From CAYUNE01 sp964446115 (GTDB lineage Bacteria; Desulfobacterota; Desulfobulbia; Desulfobulbales; Desulfobulbaceae): a DNA stretch of 64,000 nt. The DNA lies in contig CAYUNE010000007.1 in NCBI GenBank assembly GCA_964446115.1, positions 34,453-98,452 on the forward strand, written 5' to 3'. The notes beneath the pieces are model-generated. The model saw nothing but the letters and a program-made list of their open reading frames with translations, was not told the origin of the DNA and did not search any database. The position numbers and the translations under genes were made by a program. Positions 18,739 through 28,256 of this stretch are shown here, in pieces. Numbering within the stretch: position 1 is the stretch's first letter; every line of letters begins with the position of its first letter.

Positions 18739-20751
18739 ATGAGTCAGCCGTTTCAACTGGTCTCCGAGTTTACCGCTGCCGGCGATCAACCGCAAGCAAT
18801 TGCGCGGTTGGCCCGCGGTATTGAAGAAGGGGTGCGGGATCAGATCCTGCTGGGGGTAACCGGCTCGGGCAAGACCTTTACCATGGCGCGGGTGATCGAG
18901 GAGGTCCAGCGTCCCACCCTGGTCATGGCCCCCAACAAGACCCTGGCCGCCCAGCTCTTCTCCGAATTCAAGGAACTCTTCCCGCACAATGCCGTGGAAT
19001 ATTTCGTCAGTTATTACGACTACTACCAGCCCGAGGCCTACATTCCCCAGTCCGATACCTATATCGAGAAAGACTCCTCCATCAACGATGCCATCGACAA
19101 GATGCGCCACGCCGCCACCCGTTCGCTGCTCACCCGGCGGGATGTCCTCATCGTTGCCAGTGTCTCCTGTATTTACGGTCTCGGTTCGCCGGACGAGTAT
19201 AAAAATATGCACCTCTTCCTCAAAATCGATGAGGAGTATCCCATGGAGGAGGTGCAGCGTCGCTTGGTGTTCATGCTCTATGAACGCAACGACCTCTCCT
19301 TTCATCGCGGCACCTTCCGGGTGCGAGGTGATGTTATGGAGATCTTCCCGGTCCATGAGGAGGATCATGCGGTGCGGGTGGAATTTTTCGGCGATATCGT
19401 CGACCGCATCACCATTGTTGATCCGCTGCGGGGGGTTGTGGTGCGGGAACTTGACGAGTTGACGGTTTTTCCCGGCAGTCATTTCGTCACCAACCGGGAG
19501 CGGCTGCAGACCGCTATTCGGACAATCAAGGAGGAACTGACCCGGCGTCTGGAGGAACTGCAGGCGGAAAATCGACTGGTGGAGGCCCAGCGGTTGGAAC
19601 AGCGGACCATGTTCGATCTGGAGATGATCGAGGAGCTGGGCTATTGCAACGGCATCGAGAATTACAGCCGTCATCTCACCGGCAAGGAGCCGGGGGCGCC
19701 ACCCCCCAACCTGCTGGACTACTTTCCCGATGATTTCATTCTCTTCATGGATGAATCCCATATCGGTGTCTCCCAGGTGGGCGGTATGTATAACGGCGAC
19801 CGTTCCCGCAAGCAGACCCTGGTGGATTTCGGTTTTCGGCTGCCCTCGGCCCTGGACAACCGGCCGCTGCGCTTCGATGAGTTCGAGGAGCGTATCAACC
19901 AGGTGATCTACGTCTCGGCCACCCCGGGTGACTATGAGCTGAAAAAGGCGGACGGCCGTATCGTCGAGCAGCTCATCCGTCCCACCGGACTGCTTGATCC
20001 GAAAATCGAGGTGCGGCCCGCCACCACCCAGGTCGATGATCTTCTGGAAGAAATCCGCCTGCGCACGGCCCGGGGCGAGGCGGTCCTGGTGACGACCCTG
20101 ACCAAGCGCATGGCCGAGGATCTCACCGAATATTACGAGAATGTGGGGGTTCGGGTCCGCTATCTTCATTCGGATATCAAAACCCTGGAGCGGGTGGAGC
20201 TGATCCGGGATCTGCGCAACCATGAATTTGATGTGCTCATCGGCATCAACCTTCTGCGCGAGGGGCTGGATATCCCCGAGGTATCGCTGGTGGCCATCCT
20301 CGACGCCGACAAGGAGGGTTTTCTCCGTTCCGAGCGCTCTCTGGTGCAGACCTGTGGACGGGCGGCGCGTAATGCCGGGGGCATGGTCATTCTCTATGGA
20401 GACGGCATCACCGGGTCCATGCGCTACACCATCGAGGAGACCAACCGGCGGCGCGCCATTCAGGCGGAATATAACCGGAAACACGGAATAACTCCCACAA
20501 CCATCACCTCGGCGGTCAAGGATTCGCTGCAGGAGCATCTGCGGGAAAGCGGCCGGCAGGAAGCGGTGACCGCGGACGCCGTCAGCGCCGAAGCCGTTGT
20601 CCATTATCACAGTCTCGCCGATCTGCGGCAAGAGATCGGCCGCCTTGAAGAGAAGATGCAGGAGGCGGCCGCGGCGCTGGCCTTCGAAGAGGCGGCGGTG
20701 TATCGGGATCAACTTAAGGAGTTGCGCAACATGGAGCTTGAAATTGGCTGA
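18739..20751 (+). CDS. uvrB: UvrABC excinuclease subunit B
   Basis: A 670-residue protein of normal UvrB length, the DNA-damage-verifying helicase-like subunit of nucleotide excision repair. Visible are the Walker A motif GVTGSGKTFT, the beta-hairpin region YFVSYYDYYQPEAYIPQSDTYIEKD, LFMDESHIGV, YVSATPGDYEL, GINLLREGLDIPEVSLVAILDADKEGFLRS and a C-terminal UVR motif (about 630-665) that binds UvrC. The N-terminus MSQPFQL matches the family start. Confidence 0.97.
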   Translation: MSQPFQLVSEFTAAGDQPQAIARLARGIEEGVRDQILLGVTGSGKTFTMARVIEEVQRPTLVMAPNKTLAAQLFSEFKELFPHNAVEYFVSYYDYYQPEAYIPQSDTYIEKDSSINDAIDKMRHAATRSLLTRRDVLIVASVSCIYGLGSPDEYKNMHLFLKIDEEYPMEEVQRRLVFMLYERNDLSFHRGTFRVRGDVMEIFPVHEEDHAVRVEFFGDIVDRITIVDPLRGVVVRELDELTVFPGSHFVTNRERLQTAIRTIKEELTRRLEELQAENRLVEAQRLEQRTMFDLEMIEELGYCNGIENYSRHLTGKEPGAPPPNLLDYFPDDFILFMDESHIGVSQVGGMYNGDRSRKQTLVDFGFRLPSALDNRPLRFDEFEERINQVIYVSATPGDYELKKADGRIVEQLIRPTGLLDPKIEVRPATTQVDDLLEEIRLRTARGEAVLVTTLTKRMAEDLTEYYENVGVRVRYLHSDIKTLERVELIRDLRNHEFDVLIGINLLREGLDIPEVSLVAILDADKEGFLRSERSLVQTCGRAARNAGGMVILYGDGITGSMRYTIEETNRRRAIQAEYNRKHGITPTTITSAVKDSLQEHLRESGRQEAVTADAVSAEAVVHYHSLADLRQEIGRLEEKMQEAAAALAFEEAAVYRDQLKELRNMELEIG

Positions 20752-21418
20752 CTGGTTATACCGGGGATCGCTGAAGATCGTCCCGCCGCTCTATGTGGGG
20801 CTCACCGGCCTGCTCTTTTTCACCTGCCGGAAGTCCATCCACGGGGAGGAGCATCGACGTTTCTGCGAGCGGCATAATGCCTTTATCTGCGCCATATGGC
20901 ATTACGGTATCCTCTATATCCTCCATCATTTCCGCGGCAAGAAGGCAGCGGTCATGGTGAGCGCCAGCCGCGATGGCGAGTATATTGCCAGGGCAGCCCG
21001 TCTCATGGGATTTTCCACGGTGCGCGGTTCCCGTACCAGCCAGGGACTGCGGGCGATTATCAGGTTGCGGACCCAGCTGAAAAAGGGGTTGAGTGCGGGT
21101 ATTGTCGCCGATGGCTCCCAGGGGCCGCCAAGAAAGTTGCAGGCCGGGGTTATTCTGCTGGCCGGGCGCAGCGGCGCGCCCATCCTTCCCTTTGCCTGGT
21201 CCGCGGAGCGTTATATCACCTTTTCCAGCTGGGACCGGACGGTTTTGCCCCTTCCCTTTTCCCGCATGTCCATCTGTTACGGGAAGCCGTTGCTGGTCCC
21301 GGACAAACTGGAAGACGGCGAACTGGAGAGATATCGACTCCTCCTGGAGGAGAGCATGAACAGGCTGTACCAGGAGGCCTGGTCCATTTACGGCAGGAAA
21401 CATCATGAAAAACAGTAG
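20744..21418 (+). CDS. DUF374 lysophospholipid acyltransferase-like protein
   Basis: About 224 residues. The sequence AIWHYGILYILHHF carries the histidine of the acyltransferase block, and IVADGSQGPPRKLQAGVILLA matches the DGPxGP-type block of DUF374. The family is placed among LpxL-like lysophospholipid acyltransferases and is thought to act on lipid A or related lipids at the inner membrane. The TTG at 20744 is chosen because GGAG sits seven bases upstream and the gene then overlaps the uvrB stop by eight bases; no ATG fits. It overlaps cbiA by 14 bp, so uvrB, this gene and cbiA probably share a transcript. Confidence 0.85.
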   Translation: MADWLYRGSLKIVPPLYVGLTGLLFFTCRKSIHGEEHRRFCERHNAFICAIWHYGILYILHHFRGKKAAVMVSASRDGEYIARAARLMGFSTVRGSRTSQGLRAIIRLRTQLKKGLSAGIVADGSQGPPRKLQAGVILLAGRSGAPILPFAWSAERYITFSSWDRTVLPLPFSRMSICYGKPLLVPDKLEDGELERYRLLLEESMNRLYQEAWSIYGRKHHEKQ

Positions 21419-22853
21419 CGGGAATAACCGGCACCGGGTCCAAAGCCTGGTGGTTGCCGGATTGAGCGGCGGTTCCGGGAAAAGTGTGGTTTCCATCGGC
21501 CTGATTGCCGCCATGCGGCAGCGCGGTAAACGGGTGAGGCCTTTCAAGAAGGGACCGGATTACATTGATGCGGGCTGGCTGGCCAGGGCGGCAGGCCGTC
21601 CCTGCTACAACCTCGACCCGTACCTGATGAGTGGGGATGAAATTGTCGACTCCTTCCGTCAACACTCTGCGGGTATGGATATTGCCGTCGTTGAAGGCAA
21701 CCGTGGGCTCTATGACGGTGTCAATCCCGAGGGGGGGTATTCAACCGCCGAACTGGCCATCCGTCTCGGTCTGCCGGTTCTGCTGGTGGTCAACTGCTCC
21801 AAGACGACTCGGACCATTGCCGCTCTGGTTCTCGGTTGCCGACAACTGGACCCGAGAGTACAGATCAGCGGAGTGATTCTCAACCAGATCGCCACCTCCC
21901 GGCATGAATCGATTATCAGGCAGGCGGTGGAGAACGACACCGATGTCAGGGTGCTGGGGATTGTGCCGCGCCTGAAGCGGGACATCTTTCCCATGCGTCA
22001 CCTGGGCGTGACGCCGCATCAGGAGTATGACGCCGCCGAGGAGGCGATATCGCGTCTGGCCGATGTCGCCCGGCAACACTTTGACCTTGCGGGCATTGCC
22101 GCTCTGATGCGCGGCAGGGAAACGGATTCCTGCGGCAGAGAAATTTCTTCCCGGACAGGGGGCGGCGGCCGGGTTAGGGTGGGAATCCTGCGGGATGCGG
22201 CCTTTCAGTTCTACTATGAGGAAAATCTCGATGCCCTGCGCCGAGGCGGCGCCGAACTGGTGATGATCGACGCCCTGGAGGCGAACTCGTTGCCCCTTAC
22301 CCTGGACGGCCTTTACATCGGTGGCGGTTTTCCGGAAACAAGTGCCGGCAAATTGGCCGCCAATATCTCCTTTCGGGAATCGGTGCGGGCGGCCGCCGAA
22401 CGGGGAATGCCCATCTATGCCGAATGCGGGGGATTGATATTCCTGGGAGAGCGCATTGTGCTCGACACCACCTCATATCCTCTGGTCGGCGTGTTTCCCA
22501 TTACCTTCGGAATATCCCCAAAGCCCCAGGCCCATGGCTATTCCATTTTCACCGTTGAAAAAGAGACCCCTTTCTATCCGGTGGGAACCCGGGTGAAAGG
22601 GCATGAGTTTCGTTACTCAACCATTCTCCACTGGGGGGGGCAACCGGAACAACTGCCCCTGAAGATGGAGCGCGGTACCGGCTTTATGGCCGGACGCGAC
22701 GGATTGGTGCACAGGAATGTGCTGGCCCTCTATACCCACATCATCGCCCCTGGAACTCCCCGGTGGGCGGAGGGATTTCTGGCCAGGGCCGCCGGCTGGC
22801 GTCAGGAGAGGGAAAGGGGCCCGCTCCCGCATGAACGGCCGGGACCCAGCTAG
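21405..22853 (+). CDS. cbiA: Cobyrinate a,c-diamide synthase
   Basis: A 482-residue enzyme that amidates the a and c carboxylates of cobyrinate using glutamine and ATP, in cobalamin synthesis. The N-terminal ATPase half shows GLSGGSGKSVVSIGL and FKKGPDYIDAGWLARAAGRPCYNLDPYLM. The C-terminal class I glutamine amidotransferase-like half shows GGGFPETSAGKLA and the nucleophile cysteine in YAECGGLIFLG. Other cobalamin genes are not in the window. The gene converges on the nucleotide-sugar dehydrogenase with a 4-bp overlap. Confidence 0.93.
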   Translation: MKNSSGNNRHRVQSLVVAGLSGGSGKSVVSIGLIAAMRQRGKRVRPFKKGPDYIDAGWLARAAGRPCYNLDPYLMSGDEIVDSFRQHSAGMDIAVVEGNRGLYDGVNPEGGYSTAELAIRLGLPVLLVVNCSKTTRTIAALVLGCRQLDPRVQISGVILNQIATSRHESIIRQAVENDTDVRVLGIVPRLKRDIFPMRHLGVTPHQEYDAAEEAISRLADVARQHFDLAGIAALMRGRETDSCGREISSRTGGGGRVRVGILRDAAFQFYYEENLDALRRGGAELVMIDALEANSLPLTLDGLYIGGGFPETSAGKLAANISFRESVRAAAERGMPIYAECGGLIFLGERIVLDTTSYPLVGVFPITFGISPKPQAHGYSIFTVEKETPFYPVGTRVKGHEFRYSTILHWGGQPEQLPLKMERGTGFMAGRDGLVHRNVLALYTHIIAPGTPRWAEGFLARAAGWRQERERGPLPHERPGPS

Positions 22854-24130
22854 AGTTGCCCATCGGCAACACCGGCCGGCAGGACGTGTTTCACGTCGTA
22901 GATAACGGCGTACTGTTTGCAGATATTGCGCAAGTCCGATTCGCTGAGTTCGAGGAATTCCCGGTGGGAAACGGCCAGGATGATGGCCTCATATTTTTTT
23001 CCGGCGGGTATGTCGTTACTGAGGTTGACCTTGTAGCGGTTTTTCGCCTCTTCGGGATCGGCCCAGGGATCGTAGACATCGATAATGGCACCGTAACTTG
23101 CCAGTTCAGCGATGATATCGACTACCTTGGTGTTACGCAGGTCGGGACAGTTTTCCTTGAAGGTCAGCCCCAGCACCAGAATGTTGGCATCCACCACCGG
23201 AATGCGCTTTTTCAGCATCAGCTTGATCACCTCGGTGGCGATATAGCGGCCCATGTCGTCGTTGATCCGCCGACCGGCCAGGATCATTTCCGGATGATGA
23301 CCCACCTCCTGGGCCTTGTGAGTGAGGTAGTAGGGATCGACGCCGATACAGTGTCCGCCCACCAGGCCGGGCCTGAAGGGCAGAAAGTTCCACTTGGTAC
23401 CGGCCGCCTTCAGTACCTCCAGGGTATCGATTCCCAGTTTGTTGAAGATCAGGGCCAGCTCGTTGATGAGGGCGATATTGACATCCCGCTGGGTGTTTTC
23501 GATCACCTTGGCCGCCTCGGCCACTTTGATACTGCTGGCCTTGAAGGTTCCGGCCCGGATGATTCTGCCGTAGAGGGCATCCACAAAGTCGGCGATTTTG
23601 CCGGTGGAACCGGAGGTCACCTTCATGATATCCGGCAGCCGATGTTGCTTGTCGCCTGGATTGATGCGTTCCGGACTGTAACCGGCGAAAAAGTCCTTGT
23701 TGAAGGTAAGCCCCGAGACCTCTTCGAGGATGGGAATGCAGACCTCTTCGGTGGCGCCGGGATAGACTGTGGATTCGTATATGACCACATCCCCTTCGGC
23801 TAGGACGCTGCCCACAGATCTGGACGCCGACTCCAGGGGGCTGAGGTCCGGTCGTTTGGAGGCATCGATGGGGGTGGGAACCGCGACGATAAAGACGTTG
23901 TATTCCTTGAGATCGTCAAGGCTGCTGGTGAATTTCAGTTGGCCGGCTGATTTCAGTTCATCACCGGTTACCTCCATGGTGGAGTCCCGGCCCTGCTCCA
24001 GTTCGGCGATCCGCCCGCTGTTGAGGTCGAAGCCAATGGTCGGCAGCTGTCTGCCGAATTCAACGGCCAGTGGCAATCCCACGTATCCCAGGCCGATGAC
24101 CGCTACCTTGGCGTTTTCCAGATCTGGCAT
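22850..24130 (-). CDS. tviB: Nucleotide-sugar dehydrogenase (TviB/WbpO-type)
   Basis: A 426-residue member of the UDP-glucose/GDP-mannose dehydrogenase family, converting a UDP-hexose or UDP-N-acetylhexosamine to the uronic acid with two NAD. The Rossmann motif VIGLGYVGLPLAVEFG is at 10-25, the catalytic lysine-asparagine region EAAKVIENTQRDVNIALINELA follows, and the catalytic cysteine lies in GLVGGHCIGVDPYYL. Length and the TKWNFLPFRPGLVGGHCIGVD context point to the UDP-N-acetylgalactosaminuronate (TviB/WbpO) branch. It may supply a uronic acid to the surface glycan encoded from 27 kb on. Confidence 0.88.
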   Translation of the reverse strand: MPDLENAKVAVIGLGYVGLPLAVEFGRQLPTIGFDLNSGRIAELEQGRDSTMEVTGDELKSAGQLKFTSSLDDLKEYNVFIVAVPTPIDASKRPDLSPLESASRSVGSVLAEGDVVIYESTVYPGATEEVCIPILEEVSGLTFNKDFFAGYSPERINPGDKQHRLPDIMKVTSGSTGKIADFVDALYGRIIRAGTFKASSIKVAEAAKVIENTQRDVNIALINELALIFNKLGIDTLEVLKAAGTKWNFLPFRPGLVGGHCIGVDPYYLTHKAQEVGHHPEMILAGRRINDDMGRYIATEVIKLMLKKRIPVVDANILVLGLTFKENCPDLRNTKVVDIIAELASYGAIIDVYDPWADPEEAKNRYKVNLSNDIPAGKKYEAIILAVSHREFLELSESDLRNICKQYAVIYDVKHVLPAGVADGQL

Positions 24131-24222
24131 ATCTATCTACCCTTAATCATAATTAATATTGTGATGATACAGGTATTATATGGCCTGGATCCCGGATCTA
24201 CCAAATAAAAAAATGGAAAATT

Positions 24223-24597
24223 TCACTTTGATCCATAATAGACCACGCCGCTGGAATCGGTTTCCCGCACGGTGACGGAGTGGAGCCGGTAACGTGCCTG
24301 CGACAACCCGGCACTGAGAGACTCGAAGATGTGCACGGCAATGTGTTCCGAGGAGGGGTTTCTCTCCGCAAAGGCCGGGTGTTCGTTGAGATCCCGGTGG
24401 TCGATATCGTCGATCACCGCCTTGACCTGTTTTTTGAGGACCTTGAAATCGATCCCCATTCCCAGTTCGTCGAGCCGGGTTACCCGTACCCGTACTTCCA
24501 CTTTCCAGTTGTGGCCATGGGGTTTTTCGCAATCGCCGGGATAGTTGCGCAGGTGATGTCCGCTGGAAAAATGGGTTTTCACAAAGATATCAAACAT
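24223..24597 (-). CDS. queD: 6-carboxy-5,6,7,8-tetrahydropterin synthase (QueD)
   Basis: A 124-residue QueD/6-pyruvoyltetrahydropterin-synthase-fold protein. The zinc histidines are in FSSGHHL and HGHNW, the catalytic cysteine is in GDCEKPHGHNW, and DIDHRDLNEHP and PSSEHIAVHIFE complete the site. It makes the second intermediate of the queuosine/7-deazaguanine pathway. A GGAGGAGG-type site precedes the ATG. No preQ1 riboswitch was recognised in the 188 bp upstream. Confidence 0.93.
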   Translation of the reverse strand: MFDIFVKTHFSSGHHLRNYPGDCEKPHGHNWKVEVRVRVTRLDELGMGIDFKVLKKQVKAVIDDIDHRDLNEHPAFAERNPSSEHIAVHIFESLSAGLSQARYRLHSVTVRETDSSGVVYYGSK

Positions 24598-24785
24598 GAC
24601 GTATCCTCCTCCAGGGGTGGAAATGAAAACTTGACTTGCAAGCGCTGGTTGATAAATGGTAATACTGTGCGATTAAAAGTAAAGCCATCCGTGGCCAGGA
24701 AAGACGTTTGTCGCAATTTTCAATCAGCAGAATGGGCCGGTTGCCGGGAGAGAACACCCCAACCGTTCGGATTCAGGAGAAAGTC

Positions 24786-26162
24786 ATGACCACAGTCGCC
24801 CCTTTTCAGGGGATTTTTTTTAACCCGGCAAAGATAACCAGCCTGGAAGAGGTTGTCACCCCGCCCTATGATGTGATCAACGAGCAGGAGGCTGCCGATT
24901 TTCTGGAGAAAAATCCATACAGTATGATCCAGCTCGATATTCGTAACAACGGCGATGGAGGTGAAGAACAAAAACGGCGTTACCAAGAGGCCCGGGACAA
25001 GTTTCACCAGTGGCAGCGGGAGGGAGTGCTGGTCAGGGATCGGGTGCCGGCCATATATCTCTACTATATCGACTATGTCCATCCCTCGGGACGGCGGCTG
25101 ACCCGCAAGGGGTTGGTGGCCCTGGTGGAGCTGGCCGAGTTTTCCGAAGGGGTGGTGCGTCCCCATGAAAAGACCTTTGATACGGTGATCGCCGACCGTT
25201 TGAAACTGATGGACAGCTGCCGGGCGCAGTTCAGCAAGGTTTTTTCCATCTTTTCCGATCCCGCCGACGAGGTCTTCCCGCTTCTGGAGAAGAGCAGGGA
25301 GCAGGAACCCATCTGCAGATCGAAGGATGCACTGGGAAACATCCATACCCTGTGGCGGGTGACCGATGAAAAGGTACTGGCCGCCGTCTCCAGTTTTTTC
25401 AGGACCCGGCCGGTCTATATCGCCGACGGGCATCATCGCTATACCACGGCTCTGAACTGCCGGCGACGGGCTGTGGAGAAGAGCGGTTCCCTCGCCCCGG
25501 ATAATCCCTACAACTTTATCATGATGTATCTGGCCAGCATGGAGGACGAGGGAATGTCCATCCTGCCCACCCACCGGCTTCTGAATTATCCCGGCCATGT
25601 GAGCGCGGACGGACTTGTCAGCCGTCTGCGGCACGGGATGGAGGTTTCGGAGATCACCGGCGGCAGCCGGGAAGTACTCATCGCCGAGGTCCTGGCTGCC
25701 ATGGAGGAAAAGGGCTTGACCGCCGTCACCTTTGGTCTCTATCATCCCGGCGAGGATCGTTGTTTTCTGCTGCGGTTACAGGAGGAATTTCTGCAGCAGG
25801 CCGCGGCCCTGGCCGGTAAGGCGCCGGTATTGCAACATCTTGATGTGGTAGTGCTCTCCGAATTGATTTTTGGTGAATATCTCGGCCTTGATAACCGGCG
25901 CATTGTCCGGGAAAAACGCGTCGGTTATTACAGTGATCCGGACATCGCCCTTGATGTGGCGGTGAAGAAAAGCGTCAGCGAGGAGGAGGAGACACCGCTG
26001 CTCTTTCTGCTGAACCCCACCCGTATCCGGCAGGTGACCGACGTGGCCGATGCCGGTGAGATCATGCCGCACAAGTCCACCTATTTCTATCCCAAGATCC
26101 TTACCGGTATGCTTATCAATAAACTGGCAGCCGATGAGAGAATCCGGCGGTTTGACGAGTAA
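24786..26162 (+). CDS. DUF1015 family protein
   Basis: About 458 residues. The opening FQGIFFNPAKITSLEEVVTPPYDVIN and the later YIADGHHRYTTAL are the signature of DUF1015 (SerC-neighbour family), conserved in many anaerobes. Some relatives have been linked to serine phosphorylation, but no activity can be assigned from sequence here. The ATG at 24786 has AGGAG upstream. The 3' end overlaps the next gene by 29 bp, so the two are co-transcribed. Confidence 0.85.
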   Translation: MTTVAPFQGIFFNPAKITSLEEVVTPPYDVINEQEAADFLEKNPYSMIQLDIRNNGDGGEEQKRRYQEARDKFHQWQREGVLVRDRVPAIYLYYIDYVHPSGRRLTRKGLVALVELAEFSEGVVRPHEKTFDTVIADRLKLMDSCRAQFSKVFSIFSDPADEVFPLLEKSREQEPICRSKDALGNIHTLWRVTDEKVLAAVSSFFRTRPVYIADGHHRYTTALNCRRRAVEKSGSLAPDNPYNFIMMYLASMEDEGMSILPTHRLLNYPGHVSADGLVSRLRHGMEVSEITGGSREVLIAEVLAAMEEKGLTAVTFGLYHPGEDRCFLLRLQEEFLQQAAALAGKAPVLQHLDVVVLSELIFGEYLGLDNRRIVREKRVGYYSDPDIALDVAVKKSVSEEEETPLLFLLNPTRIRQVTDVADAGEIMPHKSTYFYPKILTGMLINKLAADERIRRFDE

Positions 26163-26922
26163 ACAACTCCGAGGCCTGCCGGGCGAAGGCGCGGTATCCG
26201 GCGATACGCTCTTTGACGGCAGACTCCGCTGCCGACAGCCGGAAAAGGGATATCGCTTTTCCATCGATAGTCTGCTGCTGGCCCATTTCTGCAGGCCGAC
26301 GCCCGGGGACACGATCCTTGACCTCGGTGCCGGCTGCGGGGTTGTCGGGCTGGTTCTCTATTTCAGGCATGCCCCGGCCCATTCGTTGCGCATCGTCTGT
26401 CTGGAGTTGCAGGGCCGACCGGCCCGGCTGGCCGGACAGAATATCAGAGAGAATGGTTTTCAGGACGGCATGCAGGTTGTCCAGGGAGACCTGCGGCGGA
26501 TAAGCAGTTTTCTGAAAGCGGAAACCATGGACAAGGTCATCTGTAATCCTCCCTACCGCAGGAAGGGCAGCGGCCGGGTCAATCCGGGAACGGAAGAGGC
26601 CCTGGCGCGGCATGAGATCGCCGCCACCCTGGACGATGTGGCGCGGGCGGCGTTTCATGCGGTAAAAAACCGGGGCAGAGTTTTTTTGATCTATCCGGCC
26701 TCAAGGGCGGCGGCTCTGCTCCATGGTTTAGAGCGGCGCAGGCTGACGCCGAAACGATTGCAGCCGGTCTATGGATATCCGCAGGCGGGGTGTGCCTCGA
26801 TGGTTTTGGTGGAAGCGATGAAAAACGGTGGTGAGGGTATGGAATTTTTATCGCCGCTGTATATCTACGACGCGCCCGACGGCCCCTATTCCCGGGCCAT
26901 CCGGAAGTGCATCCGAGGGTGA
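26134..26922 (+). CDS. TrmN6-like tRNA/N6-adenine methyltransferase
   Basis: About 262 residues. Motif I ILDLGAGCGVVGLVL and the catalytic NPPY (VICNPPYRRKGSG) with the upstream KGYRFSIDSLLLAHF are typical of the YfiC/TrmN6 family that methylates N6 of A37 in tRNA1(Val). The assignment to tRNA is by family resemblance. The start is uncertain: ATG at 26134 overlaps DUF1015 by 29 bp and has only a weak ribosome site; TTG at 26152 is the alternative. Confidence 0.85.
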   Translation: MRESGGLTSKQLRGLPGEGAVSGDTLFDGRLRCRQPEKGYRFSIDSLLLAHFCRPTPGDTILDLGAGCGVVGLVLYFRHAPAHSLRIVCLELQGRPARLAGQNIRENGFQDGMQVVQGDLRRISSFLKAETMDKVICNPPYRRKGSGRVNPGTEEALARHEIAATLDDVARAAFHAVKNRGRVFLIYPASRAAALLHGLERRRLTPKRLQPVYGYPQAGCASMVLVEAMKNGGEGMEFLSPLYIYDAPDGPYSRAIRKCIRG

Positions 26923-26927
26923 GGCGA

Positions 26928-28256
26928 ATGCGCTGGCAAAAGGCGCCGATGATCGCGGGCGGGATTCTGATTTTTCTGCTGTTTTTGCTGATGCTCATTT
27001 CCGTTAATCGGCTTTTTCCCTTTTGCCGGTTACTGACCCTGTCCTCCACGGTGGTGGGTTGCCTGGGATGGTTGGCCGCCGCTGCCGCACTTGGTCTGGC
27101 GGCATGGGATTTTCCGGGGCGTGTCGCCCTTCTCTTTCTGCTCTTTTTTACCTTTGCCTGGTGGCGGGGGCCCTATCTCGAACCACCGGCCGATCCCATC
27201 GAACATCTCAACCGCATCTACGACTGCTGCGGCCAGGATTCCGACCGGATTCGACGGGCCGAGAGGGGAAGCACGCAACGAAACAGTATCGGCCTGTGGC
27301 ATTACTCCATGGCCGCTGTTCTCCTCTGCAATCAAGGGGAGAGTGGTGCTGATCCAACCGGGATTCTTCACCGCATTGATTTGGCCCATGCACTTTTCGT
27401 CGGCCTGGTAGGCGTTGCCCTGCTGTTGACGGCAAAGGCGGCGGGCCTGCCGGATCAGTGGGCCTTTTTGAGTTGCGTTATCGCCTTTTTCTTTATGGGA
27501 ACCAATCGTTTTGCCTATTTTTCCTATTACAGCCTGGCCCCGACCTTTACCTCCATTCTCCTTTACTGGTTGTGGATTGCCCGCTTTTTTTTTCGCAGCG
27601 GCAAGCGGGAAACAATACTCGGCTTAAGCGTCGCCTCGCTGATGTTGCCGGTTATCTGGGTCAACCATAGACAGGAAGCCGGTTTTCTGGGGCTTGTCAT
27701 TCTTGCCTGGCTGGCGGTGAATATCTATTTCCATGGGATGTCCCGACAAAGTGGGTTAAAGGCTTGGCGCTTCCTTTTGTTTTTTTTCAGCACCCTTTTT
27801 TTTCTCTTCTTTGTCCTGCCGCAACTGCCGCTGGTACGGGAAATTTTGGGTGATTTTTTTATCAGGGATCTGTGGGAAAAAAATCGGCATCTGGTGGTGA
27901 ACTGGAAGGGGATTTTTCTATGGGGCAGGATTGGCGGTTATCGGGTTGACGAAACGTTCTATGGAATGGGAATCTTCCTGGCGGGATTGAGTTTTTTGTA
28001 CTTTGCCGTCAACCGGGGGGACACTGAAAGAAAGGTGCGCATCTGGCTGCTTTCTTTTCTGCCCTTTTTCGGCTATCTTTTGCCTTTGCTCAACTTTATC
28101 TGGCTTTCCAATGTGCAGTACTACGAATATTATCGCCTTTGTTATGCCTCGCTTTTCTGGTTGCTGATTGCGGATTGCCTGCGGCTTGCCGGCGACCGGA
28201 TCCTCCGTCATGGCCGGTCCTTTTTCCGCAGCAGAGGAGGTGGACATGAGGGGTGA
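26928..28256 (+). CDS. Polytopic membrane protein of unknown function (glycan locus)
   Basis: About 442 residues with roughly ten predicted membrane helices and one longer hydrophilic loop (about 80-120) carrying DPIEHLNRIYDCC, which places an Asp/Glu-containing loop after the second or third helix as in C-type glycosyltransferases and ligases. I do not recognise the family. It starts six bases after the methylase stop, with GAGG upstream, and overlaps the next gene by 11 bp. Position at the head of the polysaccharide locus suggests a glycosyl- or lipid-transfer role, but this is only inference. Confidence 0.75.
   Translation: MRWQKAPMIAGGILIFLLFLLMLISVNRLFPFCRLLTLSSTVVGCLGWLAAAAALGLAAWDFPGRVALLFLLFFTFAWWRGPYLEPPADPIEHLNRIYDCCGQDSDRIRRAERGSTQRNSIGLWHYSMAAVLLCNQGESGADPTGILHRIDLAHALFVGLVGVALLLTAKAAGLPDQWAFLSCVIAFFFMGTNRFAYFSYYSLAPTFTSILLYWLWIARFFFRSGKRETILGLSVASLMLPVIWVNHRQEAGFLGLVILAWLAVNIYFHGMSRQSGLKAWRFLLFFFSTLFFLFFVLPQLPLVREILGDFFIRDLWEKNRHLVVNWKGIFLWGRIGGYRVDETFYGMGIFLAGLSFLYFAVNRGDTERKVRIWLLSFLPFFGYLLPLLNFIWLSNVQYYEYYRLCYASLFWLLIADCLRLAGDRILRHGRSFFRSRGGGHEG

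Noticed and set aside
18655..20712. A 685-codon open frame antisense to uvrB
   Set aside because: It mirrors the codon structure of uvrB, which is unmistakable on the other strand; the antisense product has no recognisable domain.
24598..24785. preQ1 riboswitch upstream of queD
   Set aside because: No aptamer pseudoknot pattern was recognised, and QueD genes outside Firmicutes often lack it.
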